Assembly (NCBI GenBank): GCA_030446685.1
Contig: JAUJMV010000002.1
Coordinates: 3,668 to 43,515 of the forward strand
Length of the DNA: 39,848 nt
Source of the DNA: Thermomicrobiales bacterium
Lineage (GTDB): Bacteria; Chloroflexota; Chloroflexia; Thermomicrobiales; CADCWN01
Reading direction: 5' to 3'
The notes under the pieces are model-generated. The model was given only the letters and a program-made list of their open reading frames with translations, was not told where the DNA came from and did no database searches. The translations under genes were made by a program, and so were the position numbers. The first letter of the stretch is position 1. Each line of letters starts with the position of its first letter. Shown here piece by piece: positions 8,263-16,459 of the stretch.

Positions 8263-8321
8263 GCGGATCCCACTCTCATCGAACCGGCGGGCGCCGCGCC
8301 CGGTCCCCCCGGCCGGATGGC

Positions 8322-8352
8322 GATGGGGGGCGGCGTGTGGCCGCCCCCCATC
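8322..8352 (-). promoter_or_regulatory. Intra-operon hairpin between livK and livH
   Basis: A perfect 12-base stem (GATGGGGGGCGG at 8322-8333, CCGCCCCCCATC at 8341-8352) with a 7-base loop lies between the binding-protein stop (8387) and the livH start (8262). No T-run follows in the leftward transcript. In ABC operons such stems often protect the 3' end of the binding-protein mRNA or cut read-through, so more binding protein than permease is made; that role is inferred here. Confidence 0.7.
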
Positions 8353-8386
8353 ACGCCCGCCCAGGCGCGCGCCACCGGCCGCGCGC

Positions 8387-9859
8387 CTACGGCTTCTTCA
8401 GCGGCTGGACGGTCTTGACGAACTCGAACTTGCCGTTCTTGACCTGGTTGATGCTCATCGAGGTGAGCGTGGTGTCGCCGGTCGGCAGGAAGCTCCACTG
8501 GCCGAGCACGCCGTCCCAGTTCTTGGTGGCGAGCAGGGCCTCGCGGATGGCGGCGCGGTCCTTCTTGCCGGCGCGCTTGATCGCGTCGATGGCGACCGAG
8601 GCGGCCTCGTAGCCGTAGGCGGCGTAGCCCTGCGGCTCGATCTTGTACTTCTCCTTGTACTTCTTGTACCACTCGGCGCCCTTGCCGGTCAGCTTCTCCG
8701 GCGGCAGGCCGCCGAAGGTGACGTAGGAGCCCTCGGCGGCGTCGCCGGCGGCGTCGAGCCAGCCGTCCTCGTAGATGCCGTCCGGCCCCATCATCTTGAA
8801 GTCCTTGCCCAGCACGGCGCGCAGATCCTTCCAGAGCTTGCCGGCGTTGTTGCCGGTGATGCCGCCGAAGTAGACCATGTCGGCGTTGGCGGTCTTGATC
8901 TTCTGCCCCAGCGAGCGGTAGTCGGTCGCGCTCTTGTCGACCCCCTCCGGGCCGACGACCTCCAGGCCGTTGGCCTTGGCCTCCTCGGCGAAGACGACCG
9001 CCAGGCCGTGGCCGTAGAGCTCGGTGTCATCGAGGACGTAGACCTTCTTGGCGCCGATCTCCTTGGCGTAGGCCGCGCCGACCGCCCCTTGCAGGTCATC
9101 GGTGGGGATCACGCGGCTGTAGGTGCGCGTGCTGGTGGGGTAGTAGACCTCCGGCTCGTTCGGCTCGACCGCCCCCTCCACCTTCTTGGTCAGCCCGGTG
9201 TAGGTGTTGGCCGGGCTGATCATCGCCAGGTTGGCGCGGTTGGTGATCGGGATCGAGACCTTGGCCGCGCCGGAGTTGAAGGTGCCGAGGTAGATCATCG
9301 CGTCGGGGTCAGCGACGGCCCGGTTGGCGTTGGCCGCCTCGACCCCGGCGTCCCACTCGCCGCCCTTCGCCGGCGAGCCGTCGTCGAGCGATTCATAGAC
9401 GAGGGTGAAGTTGCCGGCCTTGTTGCCGTTCTCCTCCAGCGCCATCTTGATCGAGTTGATGACGCTATCGATCTGACTCTTGCTGGAGCTGTTGACCGGG
9501 AAGCTGGAGTAGATCTTGATCGTGCCGCTCGTCTGGCCGCTGCCGCCGCCGACCGCGGTCGCCACCGCGCCCGCCGTCCCTTGCGCCCCGGCCGCGCCCG
9601 TCCCGACCGCGGGGGCCACCCCCGTCGCCACCGCCCGCGCCGTGCCGGCGGCGCCGGGGGCCTGGGTCGCCACCGTCGTCGCCACCGCTCCGGTCGTCGC
9701 CGGGACGTCGCTCGTGCCGCAGGCGGCCAGGAAGGCCCCGACCGCCGAGGCGGAGAAGCCGAGCGCCGCCGCCCGCTTCATGAAGTCGCGCCGGGACAGC
9801 CGCCCCTGGCGCACGTCCTGCATCAACTGTCGGACCTGCCTAACATCGCCACTCGCCAT
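8387..9859 (-). CDS. livK: Branched-chain amino-acid-type ABC substrate-binding protein, Tat lipoprotein
   Basis: 490 residues. The N-terminus has a Tat motif LSRRDFMKR (21-29), a hydrophobic stretch and a lipobox FLAAC ending at Cys47, so the protein should be exported folded and anchored as a lipoprotein. A low-complexity Ala/Thr/Gly/Val linker runs from about 48 to 113. The periplasmic-binding type I domain follows, starting TIKIYSSFPV, with the two-lobed pattern of LivJ/LivK proteins (IYLGTFNSGAAKVSIPITNRA; VYVLDDTELYGHGLA; GYAAYGYEAASVAIDAI). First gene of the operon, start decided by AGGAG upstream. The ligand could be a branched-chain amino acid, another amino acid, an amide or urea; sequence alone does not decide. 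Confidence 0.9.
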   Translation of the reverse strand: MASGDVRQVRQLMQDVRQGRLSRRDFMKRAAALGFSASAVGAFLAACGTSDVPATTGAVATTVATQAPGAAGTARAVATGVAPAVGTGAAGAQGTAGAVATAVGGGSGQTSGTIKIYSSFPVNSSSKSQIDSVINSIKMALEENGNKAGNFTLVYESLDDGSPAKGGEWDAGVEAANANRAVADPDAMIYLGTFNSGAAKVSIPITNRANLAMISPANTYTGLTKKVEGAVEPNEPEVYYPTSTRTYSRVIPTDDLQGAVGAAYAKEIGAKKVYVLDDTELYGHGLAVVFAEEAKANGLEVVGPEGVDKSATDYRSLGQKIKTANADMVYFGGITGNNAGKLWKDLRAVLGKDFKMMGPDGIYEDGWLDAAGDAAEGSYVTFGGLPPEKLTGKGAEWYKKYKEKYKIEPQGYAAYGYEAASVAIDAIKRAGKKDRAAIREALLATKNWDGVLGQWSFLPTGDTTLTSMSINQVKNGKFEFVKTVQPLKKP

Positions 9860-10614
9860 GCTGCGCCTCTCCTTCTGACTAGCGTTCCGGGTCCATCAGC
9901 GCGGTGCGTCCCCCCGCTCCCCGCGATCCCCTACCCCCGCGTCGCGCGCCCCGTGCGGGGCGCGGCCACACCCTGTCGTTGGTCCGACCGGCGATCCGTC
10001 GCGCCGTGAGGGTCGGCGGGCGGGAGCGGCGCGGCTAACCGCCGCCCTTGTGTCGCTTGCCTCCGCCCTCGCGCCCCGCGCCGCCCGGCGGTGCTCGTGT
10101 GCTGTGCTGTACCAAAAGGAAGCCGGAGTGACCGGCGCGGGGAGTGTAGCACGACCCTGGGCGCGCCGTCAACGCCGCCCCGCCGCGCCCGCCGCCCGCC
10201 GCCGGCCCGCTGCCTGGCGTCACGGCCACGTCATGGTCACTCCTCGACCTCTCGCCGCGCGCGGCGGGCCATCTGCCACCTGGGAACGGGCTGTTGCATA
10301 CAGACGGCCGGGGCGCGCCGATCGTTCCCGGGCGCGCGCGGCCCAACGTCCCGGCGGCGCGGGACGGTTCACCGCGGCGGCGGAGCGGGAAGGGGGCGGG
10401 GGAGCGCGGAGGGGGATCGGCGCCGGGCGAAGGCGTGGGCGCTCAGTCGGACGCCGACGAGAACGGGCCGCGGCGGCGCGACCGCCTCGCGAACTGCGGT
10501 GAGGATACAGGGGCGCCAGCCGCGCGGGCCGGGGCGCCCACTATCGGGACAAGCCCGCGGATGGGGCGCGGGGGCTGCCGTCGCGCCGGTGCTCGACGCC
10601 CGGCGCCCCCGTCG
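9860..10614. other. liv operon leader and promoter region; tatA 3' flank
   Basis: No gene is supported. The liv promoter lies at 10143-10172, so the leader is about 275 bases. It holds a 9-base perfect stem CGCGCCCCG/CGGGGCGCG at 9945-9953 and 9956-9964. I recognise no riboswitch class in the leader. From 10173 to 10614 I see only very GC-rich sequence and spurious open frames. Confidence 0.55.
10143..10172 (-). promoter_or_regulatory. Promoter of the liv operon
   Basis: Read on the minus strand: -35 TTGACG (10172-10167), an 18-base spacer, -10 TACACT (10148-10143). Expected start of transcription is near 10136. The -35 box, spacer length and -10 shape match four other promoters in this window. 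Confidence 0.65.
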
Positions 10615-11484
10615 TCACGACCTCTTGCGCGGGCGGTTGTAGCTGGCGATGCGCCGGCGCTCGCGGAAGGCTTCCGCGGCCACCTGGGCCTCGATCTTCT
10701 CGCGGATCGTCGGTTCGGCGCCCCGATCGACCTGCTCGGGGGTGTAGACGTAGGGGGCCGGTTCGCCGGTCCCGGTCGTCTCCACCGCGGCCGTCGCAAC
10801 GACCTCGGCCGGCTCGACGGGGCGCGGCAGCGTCGCCTCGGTGTTGACGACGGCGTCCCAGGCGTCGCTGCTGCTGTAGGCCGCGCCGTTGGCGGCCCCC
10901 GCCGACGCCGCGGCGATCGAGGGCGGCGACGACGGGAAGGAGGCCGGGACGGACTCGTAGATGGGGGCGGGGGTGTAGGTGACCGCCGTGTCGGGCGGCA
11001 CCTCGCCGGCGCCGTCGGCCGCGCCGTTGGCGTCCTTCGTCGCCGGCGTCAGATCGAGCAGCGAGGCCCCGGCCAGCGGGTCGGCCTTGGTGGCGACCGG
11101 CGGCGCGGCCGGCGGCGGGGCGGCGGGAGCCGACCAGGGCTCCTCCGCCGCCACCGCGCTCTCGGGCAGGTCGGGGACGATCGTCTGCGGGACCAGCGGG
11201 CCGGGACCGGCGCCCGCCGCGCCGTTGGCGTGCGGCGTGTCGGGCGCGTCGATCGTCTCCCGGGCGAGCGCCGGGTCCGGATCGAGCGCCGCGGACGGCG
11301 GCGGGGCGTCGAGGCTCATCGTGCGCTGGAACTCGCCGGTCACGTCGCTGGTCATCTGGCGGAAGTCGCGGATCGCCTTGCCGATCTGCGCGCCGATCTC
11401 CGGCAGCCGCTGCGGCCCGAAGATCACCAGCGCGACCACCATGATGATGATCAGCTCCAGGGGGCCAATGCCGAGGACGTTCAT
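10615..11484 (-). CDS. Sec-independent (Tat) translocase subunit TatA/TatB with very long tail
   Basis: 289 residues. The first 45 residues are a full TatA/B core: GIGPLELIIIMVVALVIFG (one membrane helix), the hinge FGPQRLPEIG at 22-31, then an amphipathic helix AQIGKAIRDFRQM. Glu in GPLE is more like TatB. TatA and TatB are normally about 60-170 residues. Here about 220 residues follow that are rich in Ala, Pro, Thr and acidic residues and look disordered, ending in a basic helix with AFRERRRIASYNRPRKRS. Start supported by AGGAGA. It forms the pore or docks Tat substrates; three binding proteins in this window carry Tat motifs. No tatC is present here. Confidence 0.88.
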   Translation of the reverse strand: MNVLGIGPLELIIIMVVALVIFGPQRLPEIGAQIGKAIRDFRQMTSDVTGEFQRTMSLDAPPPSAALDPDPALARETIDAPDTPHANGAAGAGPGPLVPQTIVPDLPESAVAAEEPWSAPAAPPPAAPPVATKADPLAGASLLDLTPATKDANGAADGAGEVPPDTAVTYTPAPIYESVPASFPSSPPSIAAASAGAANGAAYSSSDAWDAVVNTEATLPRPVEPAEVVATAAVETTGTGEPAPYVYTPEQVDRGAEPTIREKIEAQVAAEAFRERRRIASYNRPRKRS

Positions 11485-11605
11485 CGCCGGTCTCCTGCTG
11501 GGTGGGGGCCGCGCGGACGCGCGGCTCCGGGTGGCTGTTCATGATTCCGCACGGCTGGCGCCCGCGGCAGCAGTCATCGCAACAGCACGCTCGTCATAGA
11601 CAGTA

Positions 11606-11614
11606 AGTATAGCA
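11606..11614 (-). promoter_or_regulatory. Extended -10 promoter of the tatA/B gene
   Basis: On the minus strand TGCTATACT: a -10 box TATACT (11611-11606) directly preceded by TGC, the extended -10 form. No good -35 box stands 17-18 bases upstream. The same TGCTAT start occurs before rlmB at 35089-35097. It lies about 120 bases from the gene start. Confidence 0.5.
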
Positions 11615-11660
11615 CCCGGCCCGGTCCCTGCCGAGCGCGGCGCGCGTCGGCGCCAGTTCA

Positions 11661-11792
11661 CAGGCGGACCGGCGGGCCAGCGGGCAGGCGGGTAGGCGGA
11701 GAGAGGACGCAGCCAGCATTCCTCGATGGTCGGTCAGCCTGACCACTCGCCAACCGCCTGCCCGCCTACCCGTCTACCCGCCTACCCGTCTG
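11661..11792. repeat. Inverted pair of octamer arrays (CGGGTAGG / CCCGYCTA)
   Basis: At 11661-11700 eight-base units of the type CGGG(C/T)AGG repeat; at about 11752-11791 the inverse unit CCCGCCTA/CCCGTCTA repeats four to five times. The two arrays can pair over about 38 bases around a 50-base loop. It lies between the end of the GT-C operon (stop 11829) and the tatA promoter, so it could end the leftward glycosyltransferase transcript or insulate the two units. Confidence 0.8.
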
Positions 11793-11828
11793 CGACCTCT
11801 ACCGCCCCCTCCGGGCGCGGGGGAGGGA

Positions 11829-13139
11829 TCACCAGCCGAGCGACAGCCACCACCGCACGCCCCAGGCGTAGGTGAGGCAGCTCACGACCAGGAGGGCTTG
11901 CAGGATGTCCAGCCGCCAGCGGCGGACGCCGAGCGCGGTGAGGACCAGGAGCGGGACCATCAGGTCGAGCAGGTAGCGCGGGCCGTATTGCGCGAAGCCG
12001 GTGCCCATCAGCAGCCCGATCGGCACGTAGACCAGGACGCAGGTGAGCGCCAGCGCCCAGACGAGCGGATCGCGGCGGCGCTGCCAGATGGCGTACGGCG
12101 CGCCGAGCAGGACCGGCGTCATCCAGAAGAGGCCGCCGCCCATCGCGACGGTCCGCCAGTCGCGCGTCGCCAGCAGGGGGTAGGCCACGAACTGGTAGTA
12201 GAGGTTGGTGGGCAGGTAGTGGAGGTTGAAGGGGCCGTAGCGGGCGTAATCCTCGCGGAACCCGGCGCCCATGTTGTGCCAGTCCAGCCCCAGCTCGAGC
12301 GGATTGCCGAAGCGCGCGCTGTTGTACCAGCCGAGCAGCAGCAGGATCGCCGCGACCGGGGCCAGGCCCCAGGCGGCGCGGGCGAGCCGTTGCCCGGCCG
12401 GGAGGCGCCAGTCGCGCCGCAGCAGGTAGTAGGCCAGCCAGAGGCCGGTGAAGAGCAGGGAGAGGCGGGTCGCGGCGGCGCAGCCGAGCGCCAGCCCGGT
12501 CAGGAAGTAGCCGGCCTTCCCGCGCACCGCCAGGGCGGCGATCGCGGCCAGGAGGGTGCAGCCCCAGCCGACGAGCTGCCCGGTGAACCAGACCCGCCCG
12601 GCCGGCGCGAGGATCAGCAGGGTCGAGCCGAAGGCGACCGCGGCGACGAGGATCGCCCGGCGCTCCGGCGTCAGCGGCGCGACCCCGCTGCGGTCGAGCG
12701 CCCCGAGCAGCGCGGCGACCTGGGCGACGGTGAACGCCCCGAGGACCGCCGTGTAGACCACGTCGCTGACCCCGGGGCCGAAGAGCGCCACCAGCGGCGC
12801 GACCAGGACGGCCGGGAAGGGCGGCCAGTAGAGGTAGAGCCGCCCGGCGTAGGCGACGAGATCGTGCTGGTCGGCCGGCGGGAGGCGCAGGTGGAGCTGG
12901 CCGTGCAGGAAGGCGTCCGCCAGCAGGTTGTAGTAGGGGTAGTCCGAGCGGCGCAGCCCGCGCCCGTGGCTGGCGCGGACGAGGTAGGCGACGAGCGCCA
13001 CCAGCCCGGCCACCTTCGGCCGCGCCAGCGGCGCGATCAGGGCGAGCAGCCAGCTCTCCCGCCCCGGCTCGCGCCCGCGCCGCGTCCGGCGCAGCCGGGC
13101 GGATCGCCGCGCGTCGAGCGCGCGTCGGGAGGTGATCAT
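11829..13139 (-). CDS. GT-C-type integral membrane glycosyltransferase-like protein
   Basis: 436 residues with roughly ten membrane helices. After the first helix comes RRSDYPYYNLLADAFLHGQ (about 63-81), an acidic-aromatic loop in the position where GT-C enzymes hold their catalytic Asp. Later stretches FGNPLELGLDWHNMGAGF and GFAQYGPRYLLDLMVPLLV are typical of the uncharacterised membrane-transferase families of this type. Such enzymes take a sugar from a polyprenyl phosphate and transfer it on the outer face of the membrane. It has GAGGTC before the ATG. Last of four leftward genes. Acceptor and sugar are unknown. Confidence 0.7.
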   Translation of the reverse strand: MITSRRALDARRSARLRRTRRGREPGRESWLLALIAPLARPKVAGLVALVAYLVRASHGRGLRRSDYPYYNLLADAFLHGQLHLRLPPADQHDLVAYAGRLYLYWPPFPAVLVAPLVALFGPGVSDVVYTAVLGAFTVAQVAALLGALDRSGVAPLTPERRAILVAAVAFGSTLLILAPAGRVWFTGQLVGWGCTLLAAIAALAVRGKAGYFLTGLALGCAAATRLSLLFTGLWLAYYLLRRDWRLPAGQRLARAAWGLAPVAAILLLLGWYNSARFGNPLELGLDWHNMGAGFREDYARYGPFNLHYLPTNLYYQFVAYPLLATRDWRTVAMGGGLFWMTPVLLGAPYAIWQRRRDPLVWALALTCVLVYVPIGLLMGTGFAQYGPRYLLDLMVPLLVLTALGVRRWRLDILQALLVVSCLTYAWGVRWWLSLGW

Positions 13140-13206
13140 CGATGACCTCGTGCGCGCGGCGCGTGTTTGCCCATCGGTCCTCCGATCGTCGTGCCGGCGC
13201 GCCCGC

Positions 13207-14448
13207 TCAGGCGACGAACGCGCCGTTCAGGTAGGCGTAGAGCAAGAATCCGAGCAGCAGCGTCGAGAGGAGCAGCCAGGAGTAGTGGAACCGGCGGTGG
13301 CGGCCCCAGAGCGCCAACAGGGCGAACGCCGGGAAGAGGACCAGCAGGTAGCGGGAGGTCGACATCAGCGGCGAGAAGGACATCTGCCGCGTCGCGATAA
13401 TCGCCAGTTGCGGCGCGACGTAGAGGCTGTAGGAGAGCGGCAGCCGTCGCAGGCCGAGCAGCAGCAGCAGGCCGAAGAGCAGCAGCAGCGCCAGGTTCAG
13501 CGCCTCGATCGCGTCGCCCCGCGCGCGGATGTGCCGCCAACTGGCCGCCAGCGCGTCCCAGGGCAGGCGGTAGCGGAAGCCCCAGGTCCGCGGCAGCGCC
13601 TCGAAGGTCGTCCAGCCGGTGGCGATCCTGCCGTAGGCGACGAAGAGCCCCAGCCCGCAGGCCGGGAGGAGCGGCACGAGCGCCGCCGGCGGGTTCGGAC
13701 GCCGGGAGCGGTCGGGATCGCGCCAGCGCCGGACGAACTCCCAGGCGAGCGGCAGCGCCAGCAGCACTCCCTGCGTGCGGGTGGTCCCGACCAGCAGGGC
13801 GAACGGCGCTGCCCAGCCCCACGCGCCCCGCCGGGCCTCGTAGAGCGTCCAGACCGCCAGGGCGAGGAAGAGCGCCTCGGTGAAGGGCGCGAAGAGGAAG
13901 AACGCCGACGGGAAGACCGAGAGGTACAGCGCCGCGCGCCGGGCGACCGCCTCGTCGAAGTCGAGGCAGAGGAGCCGGTACAGCCCCGTCACCGCGGCGA
14001 TGTAGGCGAGCCCGGAGACGACCAGCCCGGCCAGCGTCAGGTCGCCGGCCAGCGGCACGCTGACGGCGCGCATCAGCAGCGGGTAGAGCGGGAAGAAGGC
14101 GACCGACGGGTCGTTCGGCCGGTAGCCGAGGGTGGCGACCCGCTGGTACCAGCAGGCGTCCCAGCGCTGCCAGACGCCGAGCAGGCGGAAGTCGAGCCCG
14201 CCGGTGTGGGTCGCGGGGCCGCCCGGGAAGGCGCAGGGGGCCGGCAGGCGACCCAGCGCCGAGGCCAGCAGCGCGAAGAGCGAGAAGGCGAGGCGCAGCG
14301 TGACGAAGAGCCAGAGGGCTTCCCCCGGGCCGCCCGCCAGCGCCGCGCGCAGCCAGGCGAGTCGCGGATTACGGGTTGCAGCCTGCAGGTTCGCGGACTG
14401 TTCTCGCGGCGGCTGTGCAACCTTCACCGTTCGATCCGCAGCCTTCAA
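13207..14448 (-). CDS. PIG-V-like mannosyltransferase family membrane protein
   Basis: 413 residues counted from a TTG at 14448, which is weakly supported: the first 30 residues are encoded by short repeats and the conserved protein starts near LAWLRAAL. The key stretch WQRWDACWYQRVATLGY (93-109) carries the WD motif that marks PIG-V type (GT-C) transferases, followed by FFPLYPLLMR and FPSAFFLFAPFTEALFL, another PIG-V mark. About ten helices. In eukaryotes PIG-V adds the second mannose of GPI anchors from dolichol-phosphate-mannose; bacterial members are not characterised well and probably decorate a lipid or glycan. 67 bases separate it from the last gene of the operon. Confidence 0.78.
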   Translation of the reverse strand: MKAADRTVKVAQPPREQSANLQAATRNPRLAWLRAALAGGPGEALWLFVTLRLAFSLFALLASALGRLPAPCAFPGGPATHTGGLDFRLLGVWQRWDACWYQRVATLGYRPNDPSVAFFPLYPLLMRAVSVPLAGDLTLAGLVVSGLAYIAAVTGLYRLLCLDFDEAVARRAALYLSVFPSAFFLFAPFTEALFLALAVWTLYEARRGAWGWAAPFALLVGTTRTQGVLLALPLAWEFVRRWRDPDRSRRPNPPAALVPLLPACGLGLFVAYGRIATGWTTFEALPRTWGFRYRLPWDALAASWRHIRARGDAIEALNLALLLLFGLLLLLGLRRLPLSYSLYVAPQLAIIATRQMSFSPLMSTSRYLLVLFPAFALLALWGRHRRFHYSWLLLSTLLLGFLLYAYLNGAFVA

Positions 14449-14453
14449 CCGGC

Positions 14454-14481
14454 GCTCGTCGCTCGTCGCTCGTCGTTCAGC
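14454..14481. repeat. Heptamer array overlapping a stop codon
   Basis: GCTCGTC occurs three times in a row (14454-14474) followed by GTTCAGC. The stop codon of the leftward 660-residue glycosyltransferase (14477-14479) lies inside the last unit. Read leftward it is TGAACGA, CGAGCGA, CGAGCGA. Confidence 0.8.
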
Positions 14482-16459
14482 GGATGCGGACGGCGCCGGC
14501 GTCCACCGCGGGGGTATAGACGAGCCGCCCGTCCTCCGAGGTGACCGTGACGCGGGCGCGGTAGAGGCCCGGCGGCGCGTCGCCCGGCGGCGTCCACTCG
14601 ACCGCCAGGCGCTTGCGCTCGCCCGGCCGCCACTCCTGGTTGCCGTGCCAGGCCGACCAGACCTGGTTGCCGCCCGGCCCGTGGACGGTGAAGACGACCC
14701 GCGTCCCCCGGAGCGCCCCGCCCCCGTTCTCGATCTGCGCCCACGGCGTCACCTTGAGCTTGTTCTCGGCCTCGGTGATCGGCGTGACCCCGGCGTCGAC
14801 GATGGCGAGGCCGCCCGCGGCGGACGCCGCGCGGCGATCGAGCCCCAGGCCACCGGCCAGGTCGAGCGGGGTGCCGAAGCCGAGCACCAGCAGGGTCAAG
14901 CCGCCGATCGCGCCCCAGGTCAGCCCCCGGGCGACCGCGCCGGCCCGCGTAGTGGCGTAGAGTGCCCCCGCGGCCAGCGCGAGCGCGAGCCCGAGGACGA
15001 GGAGCGGCTGCGCCCCGTGCAGGCCCCAGCGGAGCCAGGCGGTCGTCTGGCCGAGGTCGCGCGCGAGCAGGCGCGGGGTCCAGAGGTCGGCGAGGGGGGC
15101 GCGGATCGCCTCGGGCGCGTTCGGCATCGTCGCGGTGGCGGCGAAGAAGACGATCACCGAGAAGGCGATCTGGAGCGCGACCAGCGGCCGGAAGGGGCGC
15201 GGGGCCAGCGCGACCAGGACCGCGGCGAAGGGGAGCGCGGGGGTCAGGAAGCGCGGGCCGGGCGTCCAGCCGCCGAGCGGCAGGTAGTAGCCGGCGTTGA
15301 AGAGGAGGAAGGCCAGGACGATCGCGCCGCAGACGGCGACCTCGCGGCGCGGGCCGCGCCCGCGCGCCGCCAGCAGGCCGAGCGGGGCCAGCGCCAGCCA
15401 GGGGGCCAGGAGGAGCAGGCCGCGCGGCCCGAACAGGATCTCGTTCAGCGCCGCGCCGCGCGGCGCGGTCACGCCGAGGATGCCGCGCCCCATTCCGGCG
15501 GCGAAGCTGCTGTTCGCCAGGTTGCCGTACCCGAGGCTGAACGGCCCGCCGAACGACACCCAGTTGTAGCCGAGCAGCACCAGCGCCGGCACCGCCGCCC
15601 CGGCGACCATCAGCAGCGGCGTCAGCGCCCGCGCGAGCGGCGCCGCGCGGCCGGCGGGGCGGGCCGGCGCTGGCGCGTGGCTGAGCCCGTAGAGGAGCAA
15701 CACCAGCACCCCGAGCAGGGCGGAGATCTCCACCACGACCGCCCAGCCGGCCAGGAACCCGGCCAGGATCGGGAGCCAGCGGGGCGCCGCCGGCGCCACG
15801 GTGCGGTAGCGCCAGAGGACGTAGAAGGCGGCGAAGAGGAAGGCGGCCGCGGCGGCGTGGCCGAAGAGCATCGTCGCGAAGGGGAAGGCGAGTGAGCCGA
15901 GCCCGTAGCCGGCGGCGATCGTCAGCGCCCACCACTCGCCGACCTGCGGGCGCAGGAAGCGCAGCAGCAGCAGGACCAGCAGCACGGTGGGGAGGCCCGA
16001 GACGGCGAAGGCGAGCGCCGCGATCGCCCGCACCGAGGCGGGCTGGCCGCTGCCGGCGACCCCGGAGGCGGCCTTGAGCAGCAGATAGACCGGCACGCCG
16101 AGGATCGACGTGCCGGGCGCCTTGTCGGAGTAGTAGTGGCCGTCGTAGAGCGCCTTGTCGCCGGTGTTCTGGTGGTAGGGGTCGATGCGCGTGGTGCGGT
16201 CGTCCACGATCGCGCGCACCAGATCGTAGCGGCTGAACTCGTTCCAGGCCGGCGCCTGGCGGAAGAAGCCGTAGCAGAGGAGCAGGGTCAGCGCCAGGAT
16301 GACCTCGCGCCGGGCGGCCGCCGTCAGCCGGGGCCGGCGGCGCGCGACCGGGGCGACCGCCGGCGTGGTCGCGTCCTGGTGAACGTGATCGCGACCGGGT
16401 ACGTCGGTGACGGGCGGCGCGGCCAGGCGCGCGGCCCCTTGTGGCTGCAGGTCGCTCAC
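14477..16459 (-). CDS. GT-C-type membrane glycosyltransferase with C-terminal beta-sandwich domain
   Basis: 660 residues from a GTG at 16459 that overlaps the stop of the upstream gene by four bases (GTGA), a coupled start. After about 48 residues and the first helix comes FSRYDLVRAIVDDRTTRIDPY and HYYSDKAPG, where the acidic residues sit as in ArnT/PMT-like transferases. About 12 helices follow up to residue 560. The last 100 residues are soluble and begin NKLKVTPWAQIENGGG; they read as an Ig-like beta-sandwich (VVFTVHGPGG, LAVEWTPPG, GLYRARVTVTS). That domain would lie outside the cell. Substrate is unknown. Confidence 0.72.
   Translation of the reverse strand: MSDLQPQGAARLAAPPVTDVPGRDHVHQDATTPAVAPVARRRPRLTAAARREVILALTLLLCYGFFRQAPAWNEFSRYDLVRAIVDDRTTRIDPYHQNTGDKALYDGHYYSDKAPGTSILGVPVYLLLKAASGVAGSGQPASVRAIAALAFAVSGLPTVLLVLLLLRFLRPQVGEWWALTIAAGYGLGSLAFPFATMLFGHAAAAAFLFAAFYVLWRYRTVAPAAPRWLPILAGFLAGWAVVVEISALLGVLVLLLYGLSHAPAPARPAGRAAPLARALTPLLMVAGAAVPALVLLGYNWVSFGGPFSLGYGNLANSSFAAGMGRGILGVTAPRGAALNEILFGPRGLLLLAPWLALAPLGLLAARGRGPRREVAVCGAIVLAFLLFNAGYYLPLGGWTPGPRFLTPALPFAAVLVALAPRPFRPLVALQIAFSVIVFFAATATMPNAPEAIRAPLADLWTPRLLARDLGQTTAWLRWGLHGAQPLLVLGLALALAAGALYATTRAGAVARGLTWGAIGGLTLLVLGFGTPLDLAGGLGLDRRAASAAGGLAIVDAGVTPITEAENKLKVTPWAQIENGGGALRGTRVVFTVHGPGGNQVWSAWHGNQEWRPGERKRLAVEWTPPGDAPPGLYRARVTVTSEDGRLVYTPAVDAGAVRIR

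Noticed and set aside
6610..8418. A 602-codon open frame on the plus strand
   Set aside because: Antisense shadow of livM and livH; composition is only Glu, Asp, Gln, Arg and Ala.
9945..9964. Riboswitch in the liv leader
   Set aside because: Only one short perfect stem is seen; no conserved riboswitch core is recognised.
10294..11544. A 416-codon plus-strand frame over the tatA/B gene
   Set aside because: Antisense to a gene with a clear TatA/B core; composition shows a shadow frame.
13132..15895. Long plus-strand frames over the glycosyltransferase operon
   Set aside because: They lack hydrophobic or domain structure while the minus strand shows coupled membrane proteins with family motifs.
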